Notes: generated by a model from the sequence alone, not told the origin. A DNA stretch of 19,649 nt from Patescibacteria group bacterium UBA1875 (GCA_002338125.1 DDHN01000003.1:19181-38829); one strand, 5' to 3'; positions 1-6,790 are shown, numbered from the stretch's first letter. Program-made: numbers and translations.

Positions 1-1
1 C

Positions 2-373
2 GGTCAAAGTGTAAACACCACTGATAGTGCCGTCAGAATAACTCATAACCCTACGGGGCTTGTAGTTAGTTGTCAAGATGAAAAATCTCAGCTTAAAAAC
101 AAAGATAAAGCAATGAAGATTCTTCGTTCTCGCTTATACGAACTTAAACAAGAAGAAGAGGCTAAAAAACGCGGCGATGCCCGTAAGGCACAAATTGGAA
201 CTGGGGATAGGTCAGAAAAAATTCGAACATATAACTTCCCTCAGGATCGGGTGACCGATCATAGAATCAAATATTCTACCTCTAACCTCCCCAAGTTTAT
301 GGATGGAGAGATTGACGAGATGATTGGGAAGCTAAAGGCAGTTGAGCAAGAAAAAAAACTGCAAGAAAATTAA
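2..373 (+). CDS. prfA: Peptide chain release factor 1 (RF1), C-terminal part, cut by the window edge
   Basis: This is the 3' part of a class I release factor, which ends translation at UAA/UAG by triggering peptidyl-tRNA hydrolysis on the ribosome. The first complete codons read Gly-Gln, followed by [13 protein letters not shown]. This is the catalytic GGQ loop region, with the first Gly codon split by the window edge. The NTTDSAVR form is typical of RF1; RF2 usually has NKTDSAVR. The rest matches the conserved C-terminus: LRSRLYEL, then [24 protein letters not shown], shown here only by its key residues GDRSE and YNFPQ-RVTDHR. The ATG at 113 is internal and not the start. The codon-recognition domain lies outside the window. 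The gene ends in TAA and converges on glmS with only 7 nt between them. Confidence 0.95.
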   Translation, partial: GQSVNTTDSAVRITHNPTGLVVSCQDEKSQLKNKDKAMKILRSRLYELKQEEEAKKRGDARKAQIGTGDRSEKIRTYNFPQDRVTDHRIKYSTSNLPKFMDGEIDEMIGKLKAVEQEKKLQEN

Positions 374-380
374 TACTAAA

Positions 381-2207
381 TTATTCTACGGTCACGCTTT
401 TTGCTAGATTTCTTGGCTTATCAACATCTAGCCCCTTGGCCGAAGCAACGTAATAAGCGAATAATTGGAGCGGGATAACCGATAGTATCGGCGTTAGCAT
501 TTCAAGGGTTTTAGGGATGTAGAAGACATCTGTTACTAGCTTTTTGATAACTTTATCTCCTTCGGTAGCAATGGCAACTATTTTACCGTTTCTAGCTTTT
601 ATCTCTTCAATATTTGAGACATTCTTATCGTAGACACTGTCTTTTGGGCAAATAGCAACGGTTGGGAAATCTTTATCAATCATCGCAATTGGACCGTGCT
701 TCATCTCCCCAGCCGCATATCCCTCAGCGTGAATATAGGATATCTCTTTTAGTTTAAGAGCTCCTTCTTCGGCTACCGGAAAATTATACTTCCGGCCAAG
801 ATACATAAAGTCCCGGTAATCTTTGTATTTTGCTGCTATCTTTTTAAGTTCACTTTTTTTGGCTAGTATTTTTTCAATTAACCCTGGAAGCTTTTCAAGC
901 TCTTCGGTTATTCTTTTCCCGGTAACAAGCGACATATCTCTTTCTCTTCCTAAAAGAATCGTCAGGAGGGCCAAAACCGTCATCTGCGAGACCATTGCCT
1001 TCGTGGAGGCAACTGCAATTTCTGGCCCGGCATGATTATATATTCCAGCATCAGTCTCCCTAGCGATAGTCGAACCAACAACGTTAACAATCCCAAGAGT
1101 AACAGCTTCTTTCTCTTTCGCCTCTCTTATAGCCGCTAAGGTATCAGCTGTTTCACCGGATTGAGAGATGGCTAGTACTGCTACTTTATTTGACAGTAGA
1201 GGTTTTCGATATCTAAATTCCGATGCATATTCAACCTCCACTGGAATCCCGGCATATTCTTCAAGCATATATTCTCCAACTAGCCCAGCGAGTCTAGCTG
1301 TGCCACAAGCCACGATTATAATGCGCTCAATGTCTCGTAACTTATCAGAAATCTCTTTTAAACCCCCTAGACGAACATTCCCATCAGTTGTCAGCAATCT
1401 ACCTTTTGTAGAGTCAACAACAACCTGAGGCTGCTCCATAATTTCCTTTAACATATAGTGGGGGTGACCGCTCTTTTGGGACTGTTCAAGAGTCATCTCA
1501 ATTTCAGCAATCTCGGCCCTAACGGCATCACCGTTAAGACGAGTAATAGAAATACCTTCAGAGGTAGCAACTACTATTTCTCCATCATTCAAATAGATTA
1601 CTTGCTTAGTATATCCCAGGATAGCCGAAACATCAGAAGCAAAAAAATTCTCGTTATTACCGACACCAATTATGAGGGGGCTACCCATCCTAGCAGCCAC
1701 AATCTTTTCCGGTTCATCGCTTGATATAACACAAATTCCGTAAGCCCCAACAACTTCTGATAAAGCCAACTTAACTGCTTCTTCCAAACTTTCTTGATAA
1801 TACTCCTCAATCAGGTGGACCAAAACCTCAGTATCGGTTTCTGAAACAAACTTATGACCTTTTTTGGTAAGGTCTTTTTTTAGTTCTTGATAATTCTCTA
1901 TGATTCCGTTATGGACAAGGGCAATTTTACCGTTACAGGAAATATGGGGATGAGCATTAATGGTTGAGGGCTTGCCATGAGTTGCCCAACGGGTATGAGC
2001 AATTCCACAAGTACCTAAAAAGCTTTTTTCGGTTATCTTTTTTCCTAAGTTTACAATCCGGCCAACCTCTTTAACAACTTCAACTTTGTTATCTCCGGGA
2101 AGAGCAATGCCAGATGAATCATAACCCCGATATTCAAGGCGACTCAGACCCTCAATTAAAATATCTTTTGCATTTTTATTACCAATGTAGCCAACGATAC
2201 CACACAT
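381..2207 (-). CDS. glmS: Glutamine--fructose-6-phosphate aminotransferase (isomerizing)
   Basis: GlmS makes glucosamine-6-phosphate from fructose-6-phosphate and glutamine, the first committed step toward UDP-GlcNAc and peptidoglycan in the cytoplasm. The 608-aa product has the usual full length. It begins MCGIVGYIGN, so Cys2 becomes the N-terminal nucleophile of the class II glutamine amidotransferase domain (about residues 2-220, with HTRWATHG visible). Two SIS sugar-isomerase domains follow (about 285-420 and 455-600), including the SQSGETADT phosphosugar loop. The C-terminus PRNLAKSVTVE is canonical. The ATG is preceded by AAAGGAGG 3 nt away (2211-2218) and an extended -10 promoter. I see no glmS ribozyme in the short leader. 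It lies downstream of dinB on the same strand but appears to have its own promoter. Confidence 0.97.
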   Translation of the reverse strand: MCGIVGYIGNKNAKDILIEGLSRLEYRGYDSSGIALPGDNKVEVVKEVGRIVNLGKKITEKSFLGTCGIAHTRWATHGKPSTINAHPHISCNGKIALVHNGIIENYQELKKDLTKKGHKFVSETDTEVLVHLIEEYYQESLEEAVKLALSEVVGAYGICVISSDEPEKIVAARMGSPLIIGVGNNENFFASDVSAILGYTKQVIYLNDGEIVVATSEGISITRLNGDAVRAEIAEIEMTLEQSQKSGHPHYMLKEIMEQPQVVVDSTKGRLLTTDGNVRLGGLKEISDKLRDIERIIIVACGTARLAGLVGEYMLEEYAGIPVEVEYASEFRYRKPLLSNKVAVLAISQSGETADTLAAIREAKEKEAVTLGIVNVVGSTIARETDAGIYNHAGPEIAVASTKAMVSQMTVLALLTILLGRERDMSLVTGKRITEELEKLPGLIEKILAKKSELKKIAAKYKDYRDFMYLGRKYNFPVAEEGALKLKEISYIHAEGYAAGEMKHGPIAMIDKDFPTVAICPKDSVYDKNVSNIEEIKARNGKIVAIATEGDKVIKKLVTDVFYIPKTLEMLTPILSVIPLQLFAYYVASAKGLDVDKPRNLAKSVTVE

Positions 2208-2231
2208 ATGCCTCCTTTTACTTAGAGGTTT

Positions 2232-2240
2232 ATTATATCA
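2232..2240 (-). promoter_or_regulatory. Extended -10 promoter of glmS
   Basis: On the minus strand the sequence is TGATATAAT, a TGn motif followed by a perfect TATAAT. There is no convincing -35 box, as expected for an extended -10 promoter. Transcription would start near 2225, giving a leader of about 18 nt that contains the AAGGAGG Shine-Dalgarno. Confidence 0.6.
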
Positions 2241-2247
2241 AATATAT

Positions 2248-3459
2248 CTAAAATTTCTTTCTCCCCATTCCTGACACTACTTGCTTTAAGTTCCGACCTA
2301 AAAGAACTCCTCTTGTAATGCAATCCTCTCCGTAGCGGTTGTTTACCACATCAATGGTAGTAAGAATCTTTTCATTTTCCTTATCTTCCAGCAAGAAACT
2401 TACCGGGACATATTCTTTTTTTGCTACTTTCCCCGCATAAACCCCAATTGCCCTAACGGCTCTTTTAATGCCAAGTTGGGATAAGAGTTCAAGCCCGTAA
2501 CGAGACATGACCATTCCGTCTTGGGTAAAATAACCGATTCTTTTTCTTTTCCCAGTTCCACTAAAGTCATTGAAACGAAGCCAGATCCCTATTTCCCAGG
2601 CAAAGTAGCCCTCATCCCGGAGCTTTTTTGCGACTTTTTCAAAGAGAAACAATATTTGGCATTCAATTTCCGAAGCCGAAAAGACATCCCTATTTAACGT
2701 CCGGGAACAAGAAAAGGATTTGGCATCAGCCTGATTGTGATACGAGGTAACAGGAGAAGAATCAACCCCGAAACTCATCTTTTTAAGGTTCCGAGCCGAA
2801 ACAAGCCCGAATTCACGGGCAAGTAAGTATTCCGGATATTCCCTTAACTCTTTAGTAGTTTTTATTCCAATTGCCCGAAGACGCTTAAATATCCTATTTC
2901 CAATCCCACAAAAATCTGGTAGAGGAGTTGCAAGCAATATTTCATCCTTATTTTGCGGAGTTATATTGACCAGGCCGTCGGGCTTCTGAGAATCGCTCCC
3001 AAGCTTTGCCAGGAACTTGTTTTCGGCAATACCTACGGAGCAGGAGATAAAGGAACCTATTTCTTCCCTGATTCTCCTTTTAATCTCCAAGGCTATCGTT
3101 TCGGCACCATTAAATAGATGTTCCGTATCGGTTACATCAAGAAAGGCCTCATCGATTGAAAAGATTTCAACCAGATTGGTATATGATTCAAATATTTCAA
3201 TAAACCTCCGGGTAACATCCGAATATTTTCTTGGCTCCCCGTGAACTATTACAAGATCGGGGCATTTAATCTTTGCCTCAGATAGCCGGTCCCCTGTCTT
3301 AACCCCCTGCTTCTTGGCCTCAACGGAAGAAGCCACTATAATCGTCCTTTTGGCTTTACTGCCAAGGACGGCTACCGGTTTACCGCGAAGCCGGGGGTTG
3401 GCTTGCTGCTCTACCGTAGCAAAGTAGGAATTCATATCAATGTGCAGAATACGGCGCAT
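2248..3459 (-). CDS. dinB: DNA polymerase IV, Y-family translesion polymerase
   Basis: This is an error-prone Y-family polymerase that copies past damaged template bases. The 403-aa protein shows HIDMNSYFATVE at the N-terminus, with the first metal-binding Asp8, and FSIDEAFLDVT with the Asp103/Glu104 metal pair. SCSVGIAENKFLAKLGSD and KPDGL complete the palm/fingers signature. A helix-hairpin-helix thumb region follows (around 180-220, PDFCGIGNRIFKRLRAIGI), then a little-finger domain to about 345. I do not see an obvious C-terminal clamp-binding peptide. The ATG overlaps the stop of the upstream small gene by 1 nt (TAATG) and has no strong Shine-Dalgarno. Translation is therefore probably coupled to that small gene. 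Confidence 0.95.
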   Translation of the reverse strand: MRRILHIDMNSYFATVEQQANPRLRGKPVAVLGSKAKRTIIVASSVEAKKQGVKTGDRLSEAKIKCPDLVIVHGEPRKYSDVTRRFIEIFESYTNLVEIFSIDEAFLDVTDTEHLFNGAETIALEIKRRIREEIGSFISCSVGIAENKFLAKLGSDSQKPDGLVNITPQNKDEILLATPLPDFCGIGNRIFKRLRAIGIKTTKELREYPEYLLAREFGLVSARNLKKMSFGVDSSPVTSYHNQADAKSFSCSRTLNRDVFSASEIECQILFLFEKVAKKLRDEGYFAWEIGIWLRFNDFSGTGKRKRIGYFTQDGMVMSRYGLELLSQLGIKRAVRAIGVYAGKVAKKEYVPVSFLLEDKENEKILTTIDVVNNRYGEDCITRGVLLGRNLKQVVSGMGRKKF

Positions 3460-3707
3460 TATTCAACCCAAGCTTCTTCAATAGTCCATAAAAGGGACTC
3501 ATTATTGTATTTAAGTTTTAAAGTATTACCCTTATCGGTTTCCACGGCAAAGAAGTAGTTTAGAGAGCTACCTTCCCGTTCTTTATATGAAAGGGAAACG
3601 GAAGAAACTAAAATGTTTCTCCCCTTCCATTTAATGGCTTTAGGGGTAACGCTTCCGGCAGAGAAAGCAGCCAGGACTATTACTTTTTCACCGATTACTT
3701 CATACAT
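3459..3707 (-). CDS. Small protein of unknown function, translationally coupled to dinB
   Basis: An 82-aa protein if the ATG at 3705-3707 is used; an in-frame TTG three codons upstream (3714-3716) is less likely. It begins MYEVIGEKVIVLAAFSAG. The composition suggests a small all-beta fold: alternating hydrophobics, a WKGR turn (residues IKWKGRNILV), a YFFAVETDKGNTLKLKY strand pair and a C-terminal LWTIEEAW. There is no signal peptide, transmembrane segment or Cys motif. Its stop overlaps the dinB start (TAATG), so the two are made together. Actinobacterial Y-family polymerase loci carry a small W-R-rich protein (DUF6504); any relation is only a guess from form and position. The function is unknown. 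Confidence 0.7.
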   Translation of the reverse strand: MYEVIGEKVIVLAAFSAGSVTPKAIKWKGRNILVSSVSLSYKEREGSSLNYFFAVETDKGNTLKLKYNNESLLWTIEEAWVE

Positions 3708-3716
3708 TAATACCAA

Positions 3717-3948
3717 TGTAGAGGAAAAGAGTGGGAGATTCTAGTAGACAAAAGAGAGGAAATAATTCGATTAAAAGTATAAAATTTATTAACATACAGT
3801 CAATATAATTCGCTTTTATCGTTAGATCAGGCAAATCAATATTACCCACTTTAATCTGATCTATTAAGTATCCTAAATCATAAGTCTTATGCCCAAAGGT
3901 AGAATTTATGCCTGCATTATACCCCTCCCCCTCCCAAAAATAAACCTC
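3717..3948. other. Intergenic region with palindromes between the dinB operon and the 4004 gene
   Basis: No gene is supported here. The region contains an 8-bp perfect inverted repeat, TAGATCAG (3823-3830) and CTGATCTA (3856-3863), with a 25-nt spacer. It also contains a 13-nt palindrome, CATAAGTCTTATG (3879-3891), and a TATAAT at 3804-3809 on the + strand without a good -35. A pyrimidine-rich run (CCCCTCCCCCTCCC) sits near 3922-3935. These could be operator sites, but nothing identifies a regulator. Confidence 0.4.
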
Positions 3949-3977
3949 TTGCGCTTTCCTAAACTAACCATTACAAT
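3949..3977 (+). promoter_or_regulatory. Promoter of the 4004-4595 gene pair
   Basis: TTGCGC (3949-3954) and TACAAT (3972-3977) are separated by exactly 17 nt. This fits a sigma-70-type promoter. The start would lie near 3984, leaving about 20 nt of leader with an AAGGGGG Shine-Dalgarno just before the ATG at 4004. Confidence 0.6.
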
Positions 3978-4003
3978 TACATAAACTAATCATAAGGGGG
4001 AAC

Positions 4004-4336
4004 ATGAACTTATCATATATCATAATGGGCCTTCTTGGCGGTATTTTACGTGGCCTTGTTGGCTATACCAAATATTTGACAGCTTACAAAAAAGTAAAAT
4101 TTAATCTTCTTTATTTCTCTATAACCATCGGCATCTCCGCTCTTGTTGGGGGAATCTCCGGCTATCTTTTTGAAAATATTATGGCAGGTATGGTAATGAA
4201 TAATTTTTATGCCTTTATAGCTGGCTATGCCGGAGGCGACTTTATAGAAAACGCTTTTAGAATAATTTTTAAAAAACCAACGCTCTTTAAACTCCCGGAA
4301 GTCCTAGAAAAGAGCTTGGAGCAAGTAAACAAATAG
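4004..4336 (+). CDS. Small glycine-rich membrane protein of unknown function
   Basis: A 110-aa protein that I do not recognise. Three hydrophobic segments are visible: about 4-22 (IIMGLLGGILRGLVGY), 34-54 (LLYFSITIGISALVGGISGY) and 56-80 (glycine-rich, NFYAFIAGYAGGDF). Small-residue patterns GGxxxG and GYAGG suggest close helix packing, as in small oligomeric or holin-like proteins, but no family is assigned. The tail (about 85-110) is basic and amphipathic, KKPTLFKLPEVLEKSLEQ, and probably cytoplasmic. The ATG has a good AAGGGGG Shine-Dalgarno and a promoter. The next gene starts 7 nt downstream behind its own GAGGG, so the two form an operon. Confidence 0.7.
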   Translation: MNLSYIIMGLLGGILRGLVGYTKYLTAYKKVKFNLLYFSITIGISALVGGISGYLFENIMAGMVMNNFYAFIAGYAGGDFIENAFRIIFKKPTLFKLPEVLEKSLEQVNK

Positions 4337-4343
4337 AGGGAAC

Positions 4344-4595
4344 ATGGCAAAAATAAGATGTTCAAACTGCGAAAAGTCTGTAAATTACCGAGAGAAAACC
4401 GGTAAAGTATATACAACAAAAATATGTAAAGCTACCGGTGAGAAAATTATTGGTAAGGTTTTCTATGATATTAGAAAATGTAATGAATTCCTGCCGAGAA
4501 GAGAATATGTGGAACAATACGAAAATGTCTTTGATAAAGCGGTTGAGATGATTGAAAAAGGTAAAAGAGTAAAAGATATTATAGATCCGTTATAG
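4344..4595 (+). CDS. Small four-cysteine (likely zinc-binding) protein, unknown function
   Basis: An 83-aa soluble protein with four cysteines: Cys6 and Cys9 in a CSNC knuckle, then Cys28 and Cys46 (IRKCNEF). The spacing could form one zinc site, with the second pair split. The middle is rich in Lys, Thr and Gly, and the C-terminal third (about 52-83) is predicted helical (EYVEQYENVFDKAVEMIEKG). It follows the membrane gene by 7 nt with GAGGGAAC before its ATG, so it is co-transcribed and probably works with it. The stop is TAG, just before the 4606-4635 hairpin. No family is recognised; small zinc-ribbon regulator or adaptor are possibilities only. Confidence 0.7.
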   Translation: MAKIRCSNCEKSVNYREKTGKVYTTKICKATGEKIIGKVFYDIRKCNEFLPRREYVEQYENVFDKAVEMIEKGKRVKDIIDPL

Positions 4596-4605
4596 TGAAA
4601 AGATG

Positions 4606-4635
4606 GGGCCCAAACACAACTAAGTGCCTGGGCCC
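4606..4635. terminator. Hairpin between convergent genes, probable bidirectional terminator
   Basis: GGGCCCAAACAC (4606-4617) can pair with GTGCCTGGGCCC (4624-4635), 10 of 12 positions, around an AACTAA loop. The minus-strand transcript of the 4644 gene runs into it just after its stop, with a T-rich stretch after the stem (CATCTTTTCAC). The + strand side lacks a T tract and is weaker. Confidence 0.6.
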
Positions 4636-4643
4636 AATAGGTG

Positions 4644-5039
4644 CTAGCGATGCCAACCAAATGCATCCAGGTCAATTACCCCAGTGACTGACACCGAGAC
4701 AACATGCTCGTAAGGGAGGGCTTCTTTGATGAGGTCCTCAACAGACATCGGTGAGACTTCGTAAATCTCGTTGGTGTTGATGAAGATGTCAGAGACAAGA
4801 TGAAGCTCAATTGCAACATCATGCTTGCCTCTACTATCGACATAGAGCTCTTTAATGTTCGATACGCCAACCCAGCGCTCTATCTGGTCTCTGACAACTT
4901 CCTTGTCATCTGGATTGCAGAAGACTCGGTAGTGAAGAGGGCCCTGAGTGTCCAGGACAACCTCGTAAGTAACTTCATACCGATGAGGCCTACCAACAAG
5001 ACTCCTGCCTGCCTTAGCGGTCGAGTTATTCAGCTCCAT
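4644..5039 (-). CDS. Hypothetical protein, second gene of a two-gene accessory operon
   Basis: About 131 aa from the ATG at 5037-5039. A GTG at 5046-5048 is in frame and overlaps the upstream stop as GTGA, but the GGGGG Shine-Dalgarno lies about 8 nt before the ATG and abuts the GTG, which favours the ATG. The protein is soluble and acidic-to-neutral, with no Cys motif or membrane segment beyond a single Cys. An alternating strand pattern (RYEVTYEVVLDTQGPLHYRVF, shown by key residues) and helices (VEDLIKEALPYEHV) suggest an alpha/beta fold. It looks richer in GC than its neighbours. I do not recognise it. It is probably coupled to the preceding Cys-rich gene and ends at a hairpin terminator. 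Confidence 0.65.
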   Translation of the reverse strand: MELNNSTAKAGRSLVGRPHRYEVTYEVVLDTQGPLHYRVFCNPDDKEVVRDQIERWVGVSNIKELYVDSRGKHDVAIELHLVSDIFINTNEIYEVSPMSVEDLIKEALPYEHVVSVSVTGVIDLDAFGWHR

Positions 5040-5044
5040 CTCCG

Positions 5045-5386
5045 TCACCCCCTATCAGGATTTTCGAAGTTGACATACAAACACGAGAAACAGAATTCTC
5101 CATCTCCATAGACATCGTGGCCGGTCATGAAGACCGTTTTTTGCCACGAAATGTCTGACAGTACACCACAAGAGGCACACCGCGCTGCCCCGATTATAGT
5201 AGCGATATTGCCGAGAAAACGATAGGTTTTATGATGGAATTCATCTGGACAATTTTCAAGGTCCGGTGCTGAACCAAGCTTACGATGACACCTGAGGCAT
5301 GTCAGACCACCAAGCCGGTTTAGGGTCTCGATCAGGGACTGCTTATTCCTCGATTCAAGATCAAGTGCCAAATCATGCATCTTCAT
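5045..5386 (-). CDS. Cysteine-rich hypothetical protein with two probable zinc sites
   Basis: About 113 aa from the ATG at 5384-5386, which has GGGAG just upstream; the open frame extends 7 codons further, but without a Shine-Dalgarno. Seven cysteines are arranged as CLRC (30/33) with Cys46 and His51/52 nearby, then CASC (70/73) and CFSC (99/102). The last two knuckles, about 25 residues apart, look like a zinc ribbon, and the first CxxC with Cys46/His51 could form another site. It starts with a helical segment (about 4-26). No family is recognised. The downstream gene begins at or just after its TGA stop, so the two form an operon. The leader carries GGTACC repeats that may be a control site. 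Confidence 0.65.
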   Translation of the reverse strand: MKMHDLALDLESRNKQSLIETLNRLGGLTCLRCHRKLGSAPDLENCPDEFHHKTYRFLGNIATIIGAARCASCGVLSDISWQKTVFMTGHDVYGDGEFCFSCLYVNFENPDRG

Positions 5387-5400
5387 CACTCTCCCTAAAA

Positions 5401-5430
5401 GGTACAAGACAAAAGGTACCCTTAGGTACC
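5401..5430 (-). repeat. Triple GGTAC motif / hairpin in the leader of the 5045 operon
   Basis: GGTAC occurs at 5401, 5415 and 5425. The last two form GGTACC-CTTA-GGTACC (5415-5430), a 6-bp stem with a 4-nt loop made of two self-complementary blocks. The array lies between the extended -10 promoter and the Shine-Dalgarno of the 5045 gene. It could be an operator for a repressor or an RNA hairpin. It lacks the other elements of a T-box. Confidence 0.5.
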
Positions 5431-5445
5431 CTCACTGACAATTTT

Positions 5446-5454
5446 ATTTTATCA
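5446..5454 (-). promoter_or_regulatory. Extended -10 promoter of the 5045-4644 operon
   Basis: The minus strand reads TGATAAAAT, a TGn followed by TAAAAT. The form is nearly the same as the glmS promoter. The start would be near 5439, leaving about 53 nt of leader that includes the GGTACC repeats. Confidence 0.5.
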
Positions 5455-5483
5455 AACTTTCTATTTATCTGAAAGTTAATTAA

Positions 5484-5492
5484 TGTTAAGAT
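5484..5492 (+). promoter_or_regulatory. Extended -10 promoter of the 5499 gene, implying a leaderless mRNA
   Basis: TGTTAAGAT is a TGn followed by TAAGAT and ends 6 nt before the ATG at 5499. No Shine-Dalgarno precedes the ATG. The transcript should begin at or within a base or two of the start codon. Confidence 0.5.
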
Positions 5493-5498
5493 ATCTTT

Positions 5499-6218
5499 AT
5501 GAAAATACTGGGGGATAAAAAGAGTAAAAAAACGACTCTTTTTTGTTTTACCCCAGAAGTAATGGTTGCCACATTTGTTATAGAGATAGCTCTTGCAATC
5601 TACACCTTTATTAAAGCCCGAACTACTAAATTTGGTCGAGTCGCTACTTATACTTTGATTTTTTTAGCTATTTTCCAATTGGCCGAATTCCAAATATGTC
5701 GGGGTAGCAATCCCCTTTTATGGTCAAGGGTTGGACTTTTGGCTATTACAATTTTACCGGTTTTAGGAATTTACCTTATTTCGCTTTTAAATAAAAGAAC
5801 TTGGCTCCACTACCTTGGCTATATTTTATCTGCCGGCTTTGCCCTTTATTTCGTACTTGTACCAAAAGCAATTGATGGAGCGGCTTGTGGTGGAAATTAC
5901 GTTATCTTTAATGCTCCCCAAGGATTGTTTAACTTTTACGGTTTTTATTATTTCGGTTTTTTGTTATTGGCTATTTGGGAATCATTTCATCGCTTAGTTG
6001 AAGATAAGAAAAATATGATTTTAAGAAAAATTCTTTTTTGGTTTATAATCGGCTATCTTTCTTTCATTCTACCCTTAACGATTGTCTACACACTTATTGT
6101 AAGTACCAGAGTAGCTATCGCTTCCATTATGTGCGGCTTTGCAATTATCTTTGCCTTTATACTTGCTCTAAAAATAGTCCCTCTTTATCTGCGATTAGAC
6201 AAGAAAAAGAATAAATAA
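5499..6218 (+). CDS. Polytopic membrane protein of unknown function (about 7 TM)
   Basis: A 239-aa protein with about seven hydrophobic segments (roughly 20-40, 48-66, 76-96, 104-122, 141-160, 175-197, 203-226) and a lysine-rich C-terminal tail. Conserved-looking features include FCFTPEVMVATF before the first helix, QLAEFQICRG with a Cys after the second, a Cys near 127 (DGAACGGNY), and the aromatic run FNFYGFYYFGF. I do not recognise a named family. The architecture resembles 7TM sensor or transport modules, but no catalytic domain is attached. The promoter places the transcript start at the ATG (no Shine-Dalgarno). It faces the 6273 gene and shares the hairpin region after its TAA. Confidence 0.7.
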   Translation: MKILGDKKSKKTTLFCFTPEVMVATFVIEIALAIYTFIKARTTKFGRVATYTLIFLAIFQLAEFQICRGSNPLLWSRVGLLAITILPVLGIYLISLLNKRTWLHYLGYILSAGFALYFVLVPKAIDGAACGGNYVIFNAPQGLFNFYGFYYFGFLLLAIWESFHRLVEDKKNMILRKILFWFIIGYLSFILPLTIVYTLIVSTRVAIASIMCGFAIIFAFILALKIVPLYLRLDKKKNK

Positions 6219-6228
6219 ACAAAACATA

Positions 6229-6272
6229 GGAAACCCGCGCTTTTTGCAGGTTTCCAGCTGCACTAACGCGGG
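6229..6272. terminator. Overlapping alternative hairpins between convergent genes, probable terminator
   Basis: Hairpin 1: GGAAACCCGC (6229-6238) pairs with GCAGGTTTCC (6246-6255) at 9 of 10 positions, with a 7-nt loop. Hairpin 2: CCCGCG (6234-6239) pairs with CGCGGG (6267-6272), with an inner TGCAG/CTGCA stem (6245-6249 / 6258-6262). They share an arm and cannot form together. On the minus strand, hairpin 1 is followed by a T-rich stretch (TATGTTTTGTTTATTT), which fits termination of the 6273 gene. The CGCGGG arm directly abuts that gene's stop codon. Confidence 0.65.
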
Positions 6273-6752
6273 CTATTCATACCGTTCATCAATTGGGATA
6301 TAGTTGCCGGTAGCCAAGACTTCTGAGATGCCCCCGACAATGATCGAAAACACGATACTCAATTCCTGGAAGAAATGCTCGATTGGTTCAGCATCAAACT
6401 CAGTAAGCATTTCGTCCAGGTCAAATTTGTGTAGGAATCGAATATCACTTATTGAGCCTTCAACCGACCGATACCATTCATCAAGGCTGTGGTAGTCGGC
6501 AAACATCGCTTCTTCTAGGAAGTAGTCACCGGCATCCTCGAAAATTAGAGTCAGAAGTGTATCTTCATCACTTGTGATACACAAACCTCCAGATGCTACC
6601 TCCAAGCCTTTCTCCATGGAGTTGATGAACCGTTCAATCTTCTCTGGATCATGGCACCAGTCACCCCAAAATGTCGCATCTCTGAGGGCGACCCGTACAA
6701 AATGCTCCCGATTGTTCATCTCAATAAGATGCTCACGATAGCAATCTGACAT
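6273..6752 (-). CDS. Acidic hypothetical protein, single-gene accessory unit
   Basis: A 159-aa, strongly acidic soluble protein, rich in Glu and Asp and with aromatics. No membrane signal is clear; the most hydrophobic stretch is IVFSIIVGGISEVLA near the C-terminus, probably a buried helix. The N-terminal region MSDCYREHLIEMNNREHF is helical. Repeated Phe-Leu-Glu segments (YFLEEAMFADYHSLDEWY; IEHFFQELS) suggest a mostly alpha-helical fold. I do not recognise it. The start is set by GGAGGGAGAG about 10 nt upstream. The gene has its own promoter (6818-6846), a leader hairpin (6791-6804) and a terminator (6229-6272), so it is a self-contained unit. It looks richer in GC than htrA and the 5499 gene on either side. 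Confidence 0.65.
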   Translation of the reverse strand: MSDCYREHLIEMNNREHFVRVALRDATFWGDWCHDPEKIERFINSMEKGLEVASGGLCITSDEDTLLTLIFEDAGDYFLEEAMFADYHSLDEWYRSVEGSISDIRFLHKFDLDEMLTEFDAEPIEHFFQELSIVFSIIVGGISEVLATGNYIPIDERYE

Positions 6753-6790
6753 GACAATCTCTCCCTCCGATAAGTAGGTTATAGGGTGCT

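Noticed and set aside
381..2207. Recoded UGA (as in some candidate phyla)
   Set aside because: No in-frame TGA appears within glmS, ileS or other conserved genes, and TGA serves as stop at 5045-5047.
2208..2247. glmS ribozyme in the glmS leader
   Set aside because: The leader between promoter and ATG is about 18 nt, far too short for the ribozyme.
4800..5111. 103-codon open frame on plus opposite the 4644/5045 genes
   Set aside because: It is a shadow of the minus-strand genes, with no start signals of its own and no promoter; the minus frames have Shine-Dalgarno sites, a terminator and cysteine motifs.
5401..5430. GGTACC in the 5045 leader as a second T-box
   Set aside because: There is no TGG-N-ACC bulge flanked by complementary helices, no specifier stem and no amino-acid-related gene downstream.
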